From: Certhia americana
Taxonomy: Eukaryota > Chordata > Aves > Passeriformes > Certhiidae
NCBI GenBank assembly: GCA_018697195.1
Contig: CM031869.1
Span: forward strand, 13,757,431-13,821,430
Direction of reading: 5' to 3'
DNA: 64,000 nucleotides
In this document: in pieces, positions 21,051 to 33,499 of the stretch
How positions within the stretch are numbered: position 1 is the stretch's first letter
How the letters are laid out: every line of letters begins with the position of its first letter
The notes under the pieces: model-generated
What the model saw: the letters and a program-made list of their open reading frames with translations, nothing else
Database searches by the model: none
What the model was told of the DNA's origin: nothing
Position numbers and translations under genes: made by a program

Positions 21051-23842
21051 AAACTTTACTTACTCTGTACAGTGGGATAGCTAAGCAGGCAGGATTTGAA
21101 ACTTTACATAGGGATGATTGAAAAGTTTGTTGAGTGCACGAGGCTACCTGAAGAGTATCAGAAAAACTGTTCTGTAGAATGATTAATGCAGCAGGGAATC
21201 AAAATGAGTTTTGTAACAATCCTTTGAAATGACTAATTCAGATGAGTTCAGCTTTGTTTTCTCTTAATGCTAGTGAAGAAACGATACATAGGAATTCAGT
21301 CAGAAATTGAAGTAATTGCAGAATTGGATATGGATTGCTATTTTCAGTCATAGCTACTTATTTGGGCATCTTTCACCCATCCTTCATAGGGGTTGTATAT
21401 ATGTATAACTGAGGAATTCTACAGAAAAATGAACATTTAGAATAAAATAAATCACTGAAAATTGTGGTCTGTATATATAACAGCTGATTTCATTTTATTG
21501 AAGAGAGGAGGATTGTCCCATAAGGAAACAGTATTACTCTAATGTGACTTCTGTATTGTAAAACTGATAATTCTATCAGCTTGTTAGAAACAAAATTGTT
21601 CTCATTTTTGCTCACTGATTAGTCAGTATTGAGTGCATAATAGATTTAATAAACCTTCAGAAAATTATTCCAGAAATAATGAGTCATTTAAGTTCAAATG
21701 TGTTTACATTTGGGTTGTTTTGGGTTTTTTTGAGAGAATCAATGCTTTTGTCAATGCCAGTATTGTTTTCACCACAGCTTTTTTGTAGAATTTCTATTTC
21801 TTGTTTCAGATCTTTTTTCTCAATTTGAAAAAGAATGCAAAATATGTGATAGAGAATACCTCACAGTGAATGAATAAAATAGCGTTGCAATAGAGAGAAC
21901 TTAAAAGCCATCAATTGCTAAATTTTTTTTGCCCATGTGGAGTTTTTATGATCTGGGGTTTTTTTCAGAAGTTTCACTTCACAGTTGTCCTATCCTAATT
22001 AATACCAATGTAAAAAACAAAGCCTTATGCCAAATACTGTAAATGCTGAAAAGAAGATGGCCCGGGGGCAAGGCTGTGTTTGATTTTGCACTTGCACTTA
22101 GATACCAGTGTGGGAAATGTTGTAGTTATTATTATACTTTTTAGGTGATGATTAAATTTGCATTCATTTGGAAAGAGAGAAATTCATCTGCAGAGGTAGA
22201 AATATGCATATTTCTTTGGCTTTCTGAGATACTTCTGACTCTGCTGTGGGTTTGAGTTAACTATGCAGAAGTCAATATATTTTCAATGTTTTGAGTTAAA
22301 CCTCTCTTCCTCTAAATAAAAATTCAGAGTTTCTGACATTGCTTTAAAACTGGGAGTTCTCTTGTCCCTCCTCCAGTGCTTTAAATTACATTTCCATTTC
22401 ATTTTAGATCATTTGATTGAGCGCAGCATTTGCTACCAAGTTGAAACAATGGTTATTCTTTGGGATCTCTGATCACCTCCTGGATTATCAATAAATGTCT
22501 CAGGTGTGTTACCTGGGCACTTCGTTGCTTCATTTTTTTGCATTCTTTATGCTTTGGGAAGTATTACTGTGTTTATTCTCACTGTCTTAATGAAATTAAG
22601 AACGGATTACTAGAATCAAATCTTTCCTTAAAAGGGTAATTGCAGTGTGTTTCAAAACATAACTCTGTTTTTAGCTTATTTGAGTTTTCATTCAAACATT
22701 GTTGTTTCTTACCTCTGCAGATGTGTGGTAGCAATTCCATTCTGAACCTCCAAACACACTCTTGTGTGTGTTACTAGAAAGATCCCATTAAAATCAGATT
22801 TTGGTTAAATGGGTTACTGAAGTTTGGGGTTTTTTAACCTGAGAAATTAAAAGAAAGATTATCTAGATACAATATCGTGCTATGCATGAAAATGTCCATT
22901 TCTCTGCTTTTGTATTGATAAAACAGTGGCTTGAGGAGCTAAACACTCCTTCCATCATTATGGCTTTACTGCTCATCTATCCCCTTCTTTTTTCCTGCTC
23001 AATAGATATAATCAGTTGTATCCGTATTTGCATGAACAGCTGTAGGCTGTTCATAGTTCACCAAGCTTGCTAAAGACTGGTTCTAACTGTTATTTATTGT
23101 TGGAATTACACACAGCCAAGTATATCTGACATGAAATGTTCACAGAGTTAATCCAAATCTCCAGTTAGATCTTTGAATTTGATCTTCTTCCAAACCAGAC
23201 TGAAAAACCATGTTGTTTTTTAAGTTTTCTGGAAAATGGAGATTTCCGTTACCTTCTTTTCCAAAATCATACCAGTTTGGGTAAGACATTAAATCCCCAA
23301 TGGTTTCATGACTTCTCAGCATTACCCCTGAGCAGCCCATCAGGTTTTCAGGGAAGCCTTAGGAAGGTAGGTAGAGTTTGCAACCCGTAGGCATTTTCTG
23401 GAGTTTTTTTCTGTTAAGGCAGCATGGAACAATTTGTAAGGCAAATTCTGGCAGGCTCTCATGGAATCTGTTGGAAATAATGAACTGTGACAGCTGGGTT
23501 TTCCAGCTAGCTCTGATCTTCTCCAGTGAGCTCCTCTAACAATATTTTTGCTGCATTCCAATGCAGATTGGAATACAGGGCAGGGATCTGTGAGGAAAGG
23601 CTAACTTAATGATTGTTCTGTGCACTGTTCAGAAGGGCCTGAGGTTTATAGATTACAGCATCATTATGCCTCAGAGGTTAATAAGAGAGGGGGATGATCA
23701 ACAGAGCATTTCAGGGCTTTTGAGGTAAATTCAGTGGTGCAGCACAGGAACAGGATGCCAGTCTGCACTTTGGATTTGGGGCATGGCAAGTCCTGCTTTG
23801 GCAGAGCTGTATGAAGCTAGTAAAGGAATGATCCCAAAATAG
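21051..23842. other. No gene seen
   Basis: AT-rich sequence. A perfect 9-bp hairpin (atgaacagc, 5-nt loop) lies at 23032-23054. Openings at 22882-23073 and 23140-23561 show no family features. Confidence 0.45.
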
Positions 23843-24700
23843 GGAATACCCAGAATTTTTCTGCTACAGCAGTGGGAGGGACCTTCACCTATTTATCTCA
23901 AAATACTATCAAAAAACCCACAAATTAATTAAGTCTCTTAAAACTGAAATCAAAGTGAATAAGCTATTACCCCGGCAAGACAATTTATAATTTCACCCTT
24001 GCTCCTGCAAAAAAAAACAGCTCAATGAAAGCATAAAAATGCCCATTAGAGACAATCTTCTAAAACATTTGAAAAAAGTAGTGATACAGAAAAAAATAAC
24101 TGACATTGTACAATCTATAGCAAACAAATATAAAACCTGTTATAAAAACAACCCTGACATGAACAAGAAAATTATATCAGAAATAACAAAGACAAGAAAT
24201 CTCCCAGGAAATTATTAGTAAATAGATTTTTGCTGAAATGCCACACAAAGAAAAATACAACTATATACTGATATTAATTGATACCTTCAGTGAATAGCCT
24301 GAAACCTATGCATCACACCAACACAACAAGAAAAGTAGTGAAAACTTTGTTCAATTATCTAATTCCAAGATATAAAGTTCCTTTGAGAATATCATCAAAT
24401 AGGAAGCCACATTTTATTGTGACAGTAATCAGAGAAATTAACAAAGTTCTAAGACTTACCTGGGACCTGTATACACCATAAAGGCCTCAGGCAAGTGGCA
24501 AAATTAAAAATATGAGCGGAACCCTTAAAACGCAAATTAATAAAATCTGTTAAAAAAACATCCATAACACAACTTCAAACCTTGCCTACAGCCTTACTAA
24601 GAGTCCACGTGCAACCAAGGCCAAAAAACAACCTAAGTGCCTATGGAATATTATCTGGCAGAACTTTTCTGCCACAGCAATGGGAGGGATCTTCACCTAC
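23843..24700 (+). pseudogene. pol: Decayed endogenous retrovirus integrase (gamma-type pol fragment)
   Basis: Across several frames, the plus strand shows the order of a gammaretrovirus-like integrase. An H-x3-H pair lies at 24032-24046; the zinc-site second half has Tyr where the first Cys belongs (24129) and keeps the second Cys (24138). A block ending in IDF carries the first catalytic Asp (24225). An IPRYKVP-type block follows, then SSNRKPHF with Asn at the second Asp position (24398). RPQASGKIKNMSGTLK comes next, with Lys where the catalytic Glu is expected, and then a C-terminal block matching the usual SPYEILYGRPF region. Many stops and frameshifts make it non-functional. The plus strand is strongly A-rich and G-poor. 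A 49-base segment at 23843-23891 duplicates the C-terminal block at 24645-24699, suggesting rearrangement. No gag, RT, env or paired LTR was recognised. Confidence 0.8.
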
Positions 24701-26194
24701 AATCCTTTATGTCAATGAAGTTGTACTTTGTCATATTAATGATTATTTTATTTTTATGTAGTTTATGAATATTGTTGCTTGCATACTTCATCCACTTTGC
24801 ATGTGCTTGATGTATTTGCTCATCATAGAATGCAAATAGGATCATCCGTTTGCACGTGGTTTATATGGATAAATGTTTTCATTTAATTATCTCGCTGGTA
24901 CAACCAACAATAGTGTGCTAAAAAGTGAGAGACTGCCTTCACTCAAATGTCAAAAATAGAAGTTTAGGCTCACCTGATATTTCTTACTCTAAATCTATAT
25001 GTGTGCCTGCTTGCTCAAGCCTTCCTATTTATATTAAAGTTCCAAGGAGACAGGACAATACTGAATGTGTCAGACTTCACTGCTCAAAATCAATGTTTTG
25101 AAGGGGACAAGCCCTCTTTTCAATTTACTCTATTGAATAAATATTAGTAGAATCATAAAAATTTACACACTTAGATTTGTGCATAACTTTGTTTCTTTGA
25201 GAAGAACATCCCTTTCTTGCAGGTCTCATTTTTTTTGTTTGGAAAATTCACTGGTCCTTTACCTTGCCAGTGTACTTCTCTTTTTGTAGTGGCTGCCAGA
25301 AAGTAGCAAAACAATGGACAATGTCACTGTCCGAGTCCTGTTTAGGTTTTGGTGAGAAATACTGCTTATGTATCTTCAGAATTTCATGCTGTGCTCAAAA
25401 TATTCCATATAGAGCTATGAAACCGTGTAGAGAGAAAATTCATGAGACATTCCAGCCATCAAGAATATTCTCTAAACCATTTGCATGCTTATCCTTAGTC
25501 ACACTGTATTAGTTTGCCATTTCTCTCAGCAGTGTAAGTTTATATTTTATGAACATGGTGAATTAAGGAAGTTGATAATGCTTGCTTTTCCTTGTACAGG
25601 TTGACCTCTCTGATCAGATAATAGTAAGATATTGCTTTGAGGGGATGAAGAAATAAATACTTTATTTATCTGTATTTTAAAATGCATGTGTATGAAAGAA
25701 TTCACTCAATAAATTTAAAGCTGAGTGACAATTTTGCTCCATACTATTCTACTTCAACCTTTATAGTGCATTTTGTTAAAAAAACAGCCAGAGGAGGCAA
25801 AGAGATCTTCAGACATGACAATTGCTTGAAGTGGTGTTTACAGTGATGGAAAAGACAGCAGTTCCCCTAGGAAGGAAAAACAACCTTACAGTTATTTTAT
25901 TTTCTGTATAGACACATCTGAACAGCTGTAGACGAGCTTGAGTTGGGAATCATCAGTTTTGTTGATGTTTGTTTTGTCTTTTATCTCAGTCTGTCTTCCA
26001 AAGCTTCTGCTAACTTGCCAGTATCTTTGGGGTTTGGTTTGTTTATTTTAATGAGATAATAGGAAACTTGTTGCTTTTTTTTTTCTCCCTCCATGAAATA
26101 AAAGCAAATATTCTGGACAAAGTGAAATTAAATTTTGCTTAAATACTGACTTCTTAAATATTCTACTCATCATTCCTCTGCTGTGGATTCATGG
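24701..26194. other. No gene confirmed; weak exon-like signals
   Basis: A 62-nt segment (25284-25345) lies between a strong acceptor (cttctctttttgtag) and a gtgaga donor. Another strong acceptor at 25599 (gcttttccttgtacag) opens an 18-codon frame to TAA at about 25654, with AATAAA just after. Joining the two gives an early stop, so they do not support each other. Confidence 0.3.
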
Positions 26195-26505
26195 GACAGC
26201 CATGTCCCTGAGCCAGCAGTGAGTCCTTGTGGACAAGGAGACCCATCCTGGGGTGCAAGAGGCACCAGCAGGTCAGGGAGGTGATCCTGCCCCTCTCCTC
26301 AACCCTGCTGAGGCCTCACCTGGAATATTTTCCAGTACAATGGATCACCTGGAGCTGGTCCAGCAGGGAGTTTCAAAGATGATTAATGATGTGGAGCATC
26401 TCTTATGAGGAGAGGCTGTGAGAGTTGGGTGTGTTCAGCCAGCAGAAGAGATGAGGATAGGGGACCTCATCCTCTCTGTCAGTGTTTGCAGGGAGTTCAA
26501 GGAGT
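26195..26505 (+). mobile_element. CR1 LINE fragment (ORF2 3' portion)
   Basis: Plus-strand sequence follows the CR1 pattern: ccagcaggtcagggaggtgatcctgcccctctcctcaaccctgctgaggcctcacctgga, then a catctcttatgaggagaggctg block and gttcagccagcagaagag. These encode the conserved reverse-transcriptase C-terminal portion in CR1 elements. The copy has many indels and no long open frame. Both ends fade into unique sequence. Confidence 0.88.
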
Positions 26506-26900
26506 CATTTGTATCTGGTCGAGCAAACTGTGACCAGAGAACACTTAGACTAGATGCCTCTTTTATGTTTTAATTTCACAAATTAACGTCTCAAGAAATG
26601 ACAGAAGTTTCAAATGTGAGAGGATTGTTTGGCTTTGGTTTTGTTCAACAGTTGATACACTAAGGAGAAATAAGGAATAATAAATATGAGAGTTTTAGGT
26701 CTCTCTCTACATGAGCATTGACAAAACAGGGTGATGGAAGTTTTTTCAGATTTTTGTTTCATTTGGTTTGCAAACATCTAAGTAACCATATAAAAAAATA
26801 AGGTTTTTTTAACTGTTGGAAACTTCAATAGCTAAGCTAAATATTAATGAGATAATACATTGGTTATGAATGGGAAGCTTTGGTGCTAAACTCTTTCGAT
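26506..26900. other. No gene seen
   Basis: AT-rich sequence between the CR1 fragment and copy 2 of the inverted-repeat element. Confidence 0.5.
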
Positions 26901-26965
26901 ACCCAATTTAAACATACGGGTTCACAGTTTGACTTTGGTAAGAGCCAAGTCTAAGGTGACTTACT
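26901..26965. repeat. Unclassified dispersed element (copy 2)
   Basis: A 29-base core at 26902-26930 matches 18351-18379 at 27 positions. Similarity continues more weakly on the right (actttggtaagagccaagtctaagg against ccttaggttagaaattggtc...). The pairing arms seen at copy 1 are not clear here. Confidence 0.55.
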
Positions 26966-29900
26966 GCCAGCAGAGATGACTTCACTGAGAAACCAGAGTT
27001 GAGCAAGAGGACTTCAGATTGACTCATCTGAAACTGGGGATTCTGAAATGACACTCTTAGTCCCTATGGACAGGATACTTGACAGTGTAGTTTACATATT
27101 CCCTCCTTGTAATCTGAAAAGTAGCCATGACATTGGCTCCAGAGGGAGATGCTTGGCAGCTTTCCCTGTGTGCGTGTGTGAGAGAGAGAAGGTGCTGCAA
27201 TTAGAGACAATGGGATGTGGAGCAGGAATACAGAGGAAAAGGCTGAATTTTATTAAACTGAATGTTTTCATCAACAGCTAAGCAACAACCCCCATGTAAC
27301 ACTGTGAATTAATTGTGGAGAATATTTGTTGTTCTGCCACAGGCTCGCTGTGGAAATACTGCTACCAGCAGTAAATACCAGTACCAGCTCTGTGTTGTGT
27401 TTAATATTGCTGTGAAATACAGGTGTGTGAAAAGGGCACAGTAAAATTTCTGCTCCTTTTATTTCTCTCCTTGATACTTTTTCTTTCTCTTTGAAGAGGA
27501 GAAAATAAGCTTGAGACTCCTTGCTTTTCAAATATGTGCACCACACATAGTTCTTCCATGTATCAAATCTCTGTTTTGAAGGGTTTGTGGTTTTTTGTTT
27601 GATTGCTTTGAGGTTTGTTTTGTTTTGGATTTTTGGGGGAGGTTTGTTTTTACTTCAGGTGTGCTAAATTGTACAAAGTTGTTTGTAAATAATGGTTCCC
27701 CTGACAGAAGACCTAAAAATACAGCATGATTCATGACAAAAACTGAAAATTATTTTCATGGTAGGAAAATAGAAATTACTTATTAGGTAATTTAGCATTA
27801 AAATATATTTGAGATTGGAGGGCTGTTAAAGCTCTGATAGGGACATCATTCCATGTGTGCTGAAACACTGCATGGTTTTTGTGGTTTGGGTTTTTTTTTC
27901 TGATTTTTAAATACTGAGTTAATTTTATAAAGTAGGATCTGCAGGTCAGGCCATATATTTTTATGATGCTTATTTCAGTTCCCAGGCTTTATAACACTAC
28001 CCAAAGGCATGCTGTGCTAAGCTAGAAATTTGCTTTGTTTTTTCTTGTTGTGTCTGAATAACTAGATGAACCAATAATAGCCTGAAAGTATGTGCAAGGT
28101 GAGTTTAGGGTTAAGCAAGGTAATGGTGTCTTTGTATTTTACTTGAAAAATTTTGATTTGTGAATTAAGCACATAAGGAGCAGCTGGGATGTTTTATAGC
28201 AGGAGTTATGTGAGCTTGGAGTGGGCAGGCTGGGTGTACAGCACAGTGGGAGCTTTACATCTGCTGCTGTCTGCTCAGTGCAAAAGAAATGGGGCTCTCA
28301 TCTTTCAGAGGAAGTGTCAGGTCTTAAACTTTGAAAGTAGCTCTCAAATTAGGCTTCTCTAGTGAAAAATAACTATAATTGAGTGCCTGATTGTGTGTGT
28401 GCGTGTTCTGAAGGCTGAAAGCATTATTTGTACAGTGCTAAGTGCAAATGGAGACTGACAGGATTTTTCTGTGTCCAGATGATGTTAACCAGGAGCCAAG
28501 TTAGAATATATGGCAAACAGCACTGAAAGTTTAAAGCCTGCACTTGGGATAACATGACTCACATTTTATCTCTTATTTGTGTGTTAAGAGTTGACTTCAC
28601 TTTTCAATCAGTCCCCTTTTCACTCCCTGAAAAAACAGAAGGTCATGCAGGTGAAATGTTGGTGGAATTGTCTCACTTCCCTTCCACACCTGAAATTCAG
28701 TTTATGGGATTTCTCATCAAAGCCCAGGTTACTATTTAACTATCACACAGGCTTCCTGAATTTGTGACAAACATGTAATGCAAAATAAGAGCCCCCAAAT
28801 ATACTGCTCTCTAAGTGTAGCTACAGGTGTAGAAAGATTTGTAACTAATATTCCTGGACTGATGCTGTCTGTGGCTTTTGGAAGGGCTCATTCCTCTTCA
28901 CTTGGTCTGTTTGCAAACAATTTAAAAAATGTGGCACATCATCTGTTTTCCTCTCACTTCAAAATCAGTTTGAGAGGTGCAGGAGAGCAGGGATTGCTTC
29001 CCTTTTTATCACATGTATTTATTAAGACTATGGCTTCTCTAGCAAGTCTCATTTTTCTTCATGTTTTTCTGAAACACTTTTTTTTTTATGCTTTTCAGCT
29101 GGAAATCTCCACTGTAAGAACTGTCATAAATAATATTTATATAATAATCTAGTATTGATAGAGTATTTTTTTAAATGCAGTGTAACTTTGTGGTCTAAAT
29201 GATTGAGACATACAGCTGAATTTTATCCTCTTTGAGTTAGGTTGGATCCTTCCTTGTTGATTTACTGTGTGATTTCTGAAAGACTTAGTGACAGTTCTTA
29301 AAAACCTACAAAATAAAACTACATAGCATTGTCTCTTAGGACAACCAACTCTCAAGTTTATGGTCCTGAGGGATAAAAACCCTCTATAGTACTTTTCAGG
29401 AGTGACTTGTTAGTCCTCCATCAGGCCAGGCATCTTTCCATTGTCTTTTCATGGTGAAGATTAAATTGCTGTAAAGTTTTCATCTGGTGCACCATGCTGA
29501 AATCCTTTCTAAGAGTGCCAAATCCCTTTTAGCTAAAGAAACAAATTTGAATTTGTTCTTAATTCACTCATTACAAATTTATGTTGACTCTTCCTTAACT
29601 CCATTTCTTATCTTCACAAAACTCATGTTTTGTAATTGGTTCCATGTCATTTGATATCAGAGTTAAGCTGACAGGTCTATTAATTTCTTTTTCCTTCCCT
29701 TCTCCTCACTTTGCAAGGCAGGTATTGCTTCGTGTTCCTCTGGGATGCTTCCCTCTCCAAGTATTCAGAGATGACCACAAATTGGTTGGAGATTCTTTTT
29801 TTTGTTTGTTTTCTCAAGTATTTTCTCAAAAGCTGTAGGCTCAACTTTTGATATTATTGATGTGAAGATATCTGTGATGCCTAAATATTCTTTACTCATT

Positions 29901-30014
29901 GATTTCTTTAAAAATGTACACAGTTTTTCTTCTAAATTCTAGTTATAATACAGTGCCTTTTTGAAGATAAAAGCAAAATCTCTGTTAAGAATTCATCCAG
30001 TTTTAGCACAACTT
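26966..30014. other. No gene seen
   Basis: Includes a short GT/GA run near 27164-27190, GT-rich tracts at 27590-27655, and the phrase tttagggtt at 28105, too short to be telomeric. At 28055 a strong acceptor/donor pair encloses 33 nt with stops in all frames. No coding exon is supported. Confidence 0.45.
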
Positions 30015-30080
30015 TGCTTCTTTTTTTTCTCTTTCTTTTTTATACTTAAAGGGATTTTTTTTATTTTTCCTCTTCCTTAC
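30015..30080. repeat. Pyrimidine-rich low-complexity tract
   Basis: Long T/C-rich stretch (cttctttttttctctttc and similar), interrupted by a short A-containing spacer. Confidence 0.7.
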
Positions 30081-30479
30081 AGTTTCTGACTCATGTTGTG
30101 CTTCACATTTCTAATGATCAGGAATAAAAGTGCAATATATAATCTTATTCTGTTATTAACAGAATTAGCATTAAAAAACCCAGGAAGAAATCACAAAAAA
30201 ATTAATATAGATGTTGTCAAGATTGAAACAAAAAGCATTTCTAACAATTAGGGTTCATAACACACAGCATGAATGTAGGAATTGTTCTGTTATGGCAGCT
30301 GACTCAATTTGATGTATATACAATTAAAACCCTGAAGAACTAATTTTTAAACATTCTTCACATACATGAAATACTTTGCTATCCACAGTGCTTTTATTTG
30401 GACTTGCTAAAAAGTTCTCATATATAGTAAAAGAACTTTAATGGAAAGAAATAAAATGCAGAAAATTGTAATTTTTTTT

Positions 30480-30860
30480 AGCCAAGTGCCAAACACGCAC
30501 ATTTAATCCCCTTGTGATTAAAACACTTAAAGGTGCACTTACCTTCTTGTGTGAGTATTCCCATTCTCTGAAATGAGGCTGCTTATGCTTAAAACCCTTA
30601 GCAAGGCCATATGAAAGAACAGGTTTTGTGCATTGTTAACTAAATAGTACTGATGACTCCATTAAAACGAACGTGCATACAATATCTTTGAATTTATGCC
30701 CTTATTGCTCCCATTTTTCAAATCTGAACTATTAAAAGGAAGGCAAAGCTATCTGCAGCCTTTAGAGTACAGCAAAAGAAAAGAAGCCTCTCATAATAAA
30801 TATCATTATTTCAATTGCATTTTTCCACCCAACTGGGTAATTCTGAAACTCTCATGCAAA
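30480..30860. promoter_or_regulatory. Possible conserved non-coding element with a 25-nt minus-strand splice-site pair
   Basis: Complex sequence with clustered homeodomain-like motifs (tttaatcccc, gtgattaaaa, ttgttaacta). On the minus strand, bases 30543-30567 lie between a tttcag acceptor and a near-perfect gtaagtgc donor and are open in all three frames, so a 25-nt minus-strand microexon is conceivable. Neither reading is proven. Confidence 0.25.
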
Positions 30861-32094
30861 GGAGAGGAGTGAAAGAAGAAATCACACTTGGTCTGTTGTG
30901 CCAGCCATACCATAATAGTTTTAAGGTTGTATTTTATCCACATGTACTTGCTGTTTTTTAAACCTTACCTGTTTATAATAAGGTTTTCATTCAGCGTCAG
31001 TGAAGTGTTGCAAGGCTCAGTTACCTGCCATATTGTACCTACTACAAGTTGAAGTTTTGAATCCTTCTTTAGAATTAAAATTTATGTTTTTTTGTAAATG
31101 TATTGCCACTATGTACTTGTTGAGTTCCAGTTGGCATTGAGACAGTATTTTTGTTATGTACTGAATAAGCATAAGTTGTTGTCACATCCTATAAGAATAA
31201 GATGTAGTATTGATTCTATACATAATCTTCCAGAATATTTTGAAGGGAAATGTAAATTGCCTCTATTTGGTATTGGTGGCATGGTTAGACTTTTTTAACA
31301 TCTTTGCACTGAGTTCTTAATATGTTTTTTTGATGTCTGTCAGTTGTTAATTATTATGTAAGTATAGTAATCCATGTCAAAGCTTATAAATCCAGTCTCT
31401 ACACCTGCACTCCCCTGCAATAACTTTACAACATATGAATATGTTGGTAATTCCATGTGATTTTTCCCTTTATTATTTTGAGTTCAAAATATTTCGTATA
31501 AGTCTTGAAGCATCAGTGGCAAGAGAAGGCTCTGAGGAGATTATACCAGCATTTTATCACGTGGTTATGAACACTGGAATTTCCTGTCCTTGTCTTGTTG
31601 TTCTTTTTATTACGTGTTCTAAAATTTTGCCCCAACCAAGCCAACAACACTGTCTGATGCCACACTGTGAGCTGAGGGACTGAGCTGGTGAGATCTTTGG
31701 CTCATCAAGTAATTGCTAGTAAGCTGTGGCTTCATGTCGGCCAGTTAATTATATGTGTGGATTACAGATTGCATTATTTCAAGCATTAGCTTGAAAATGT
31801 TAATGTCATTCCAAAAGTTGCTTCATGACTATTCTTTTTAAGGAAGACAAACCGTTATGTTTAAATATGCAATAAAGATGCATAGACAGTAAAACTGTGG
31901 TTATTTTAGATCTTACTTTCCTCGTGCTGCAATGCTCACACTTAGAAACGTTTTGGGTCTTTTTCTTGTTTTGCAGTCTGAATTGTAGAAACCTGTCCTT
32001 ATTTAGATATTCAATATCCAGCAGCTTGTGGTAAATAGCTTTATCCCATGTTTTGATCCAAAACCTTAAACATCATGGTTTTGTTTAGGGCATA
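30861..32094. other. No gene confirmed
   Basis: Includes openings at 31098-31298 and 31435-31683 without splice context. A strong acceptor at 31976 (cttgttttgcag) and a gtaaat donor enclose a 54-nt segment open in one frame, which is not enough for a call. Confidence 0.4.
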
Positions 32095-32142
32095 GAAGTA
32101 GATGATCTTTGAGTCCCTTCCATCCCAAACCATTCTGTAGCT
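32095..32142 (+). mobile_element. CR1 3'-end tail fragment
   Basis: agatgatctttgagtcccttccatcccaaaccattctgta matches the CR1 3' UTR consensus (gatgatctttgaggtcccttccaacccaaaccattct) with a few differences. Only the last part of the element was inserted. Confidence 0.8.
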
Positions 32143-32270
32143 GTTTGTGTGAAAAGAGATTCTTTAAGGTTTTGATCCTGATCTTGTTTCTGTCAACAAA
32201 GCATGTAGGACTGTCAGGAAAGTGCAGGACAAGGAAAAAGGGCTTTACTCTCTTAAAACAGGTTTACTCC

Positions 32271-32294
32271 TTTTTTTTTTTTTTTTTTTTTTTT
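32271..32294. repeat. T24 homopolymer
   Basis: Longest homopolymer in the window: 24 T, followed by GG. Confidence 0.9.
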
Positions 32295-33481
32295 GGTGTC
32301 AACAATCAGAAATTCTTGCATGCCCAAGAAGAATCAAGTGGGTTAAAGAACAACACCACTTTTTCCATAAGACTTCATTGCAGATGATAACACCCTAAAC
32401 AGGACACAAAAGTACAGAAATGACCACAAAGCTGTATACGCATCTGTAAATCTTGTTCCTCGTTCAAGCCTACTACAGGTATTCAGTGGGGAAGTAACTT
32501 GCTATGCCTAGTGAATTTTAGAATCATCGTGTCATTTGGAAGAGCTCAAATGTCACTGTAAGGAAATAAACAGGAAGAGGTACTACAGAGAAGCAATATG
32601 GAATGGAAATGGGCTAAGAGGATATAAATGTAATTAGTGAAACACATTTTCATGACTAGTAAAATTAGCACCCATTTATACATGTTATACACTTGAACCC
32701 TTGTTGACACCTGAGGCTGGGAAAATATATCTGCTAATCAAAACATGTAATTATATCCTATGAAGCTGAAGTAATGCACCAAATCCTTGCTCTTCATGGT
32801 GCTAATGATTTGTGAAACTCATTTACCCGATCACCTCAGTTTGTCCTTTCTTGCTGTATTTCTGTTCCCCAAAATAGTGAGGTCAGGGACATTATAAAGC
32901 AATTAAATATTAGATCTGTGGAAGAGTGAACATTGGGTAAATTGTTAGATGGCATTGATATTAGAGAAGAAGGTGCTCTCAATAGTGGGGAAAAATTCTC
33001 CAGTTGTAAAATAAGCAAATCCAGATAAGGTATTAATTTTCTGGGGAATTAAAATTCCTGTGGAGCTGTAATGTAGTGAAGTGGTTGATAACTTGTAATT
33101 TCCTATTGGCATGGCCTTACTTTGCTGTCTTCAGAGCCCATATCTACATCTAATTGAAGAACATTATGGTCTGACAGAAACATAAAGGAGAAAAAAGTAT
33201 AAATTATTGGGTTTTGTAGTGGTTTGGGCCCACACAGGACAAGACTGAGGAAAAATGGGATATAAAACATGTTTAGTCAGTTTGGTGATATGAACAACAG
33301 ATGAATTTATTTTGGTTTACAGCCCAGTTCTAAAGTACCATTGTGGAGATGTGAGAGATGAATCATCTTAATGTAGAACAATTTATTTATCCTGGCAATA
33401 GTGAAGTGTTGCTGCCATAGCCATGGACACAGTTCTCTTGTAGCTTTTAGTTTATGTGAGTAGGTAGCAAAAGTGAGAATT
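32295..33481. other. No gene seen; possible eroded CR1 tail at 32515-32565
   Basis: At 32520, agaatcatcgtgtcatttggaagagctcaaatgtcac loosely follows a minus-strand CR1 3' end, but it is too diverged to call. The rest is AT-rich unique sequence. Confidence 0.35.
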
Positions 33482-33499
33482 GGGAGGGGGGGAAGGGGG
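33482..33499 (+). other. G-quadruplex motif
   Basis: GGG-A-GGGGGGG-AA-GGGGG can be read as four G3 tracts with 1-2 base loops, the most stable type of intramolecular quadruplex. Confidence 0.65.

Noticed and set aside
23843..24700. Mitochondrial rRNA insertion (NUMT), suspected from the A-rich strand
   Set aside because: Translation shows an ordered series of integrase motifs, and no rRNA landmark could be matched.
28055..28098. 33-nt exon between gaataactag and gtgagt
   Set aside because: All three frames contain stops, so not coding; a non-coding or poison exon cannot be shown from sequence.
28098..28115. Interstitial telomere repeat (tttagggtt)
   Set aside because: Only a single degenerate unit.
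32515..32565. Fifth CR1 fragment, minus strand
   Set aside because: Only loosely resembles the CR1 3' end; too diverged and short to support.
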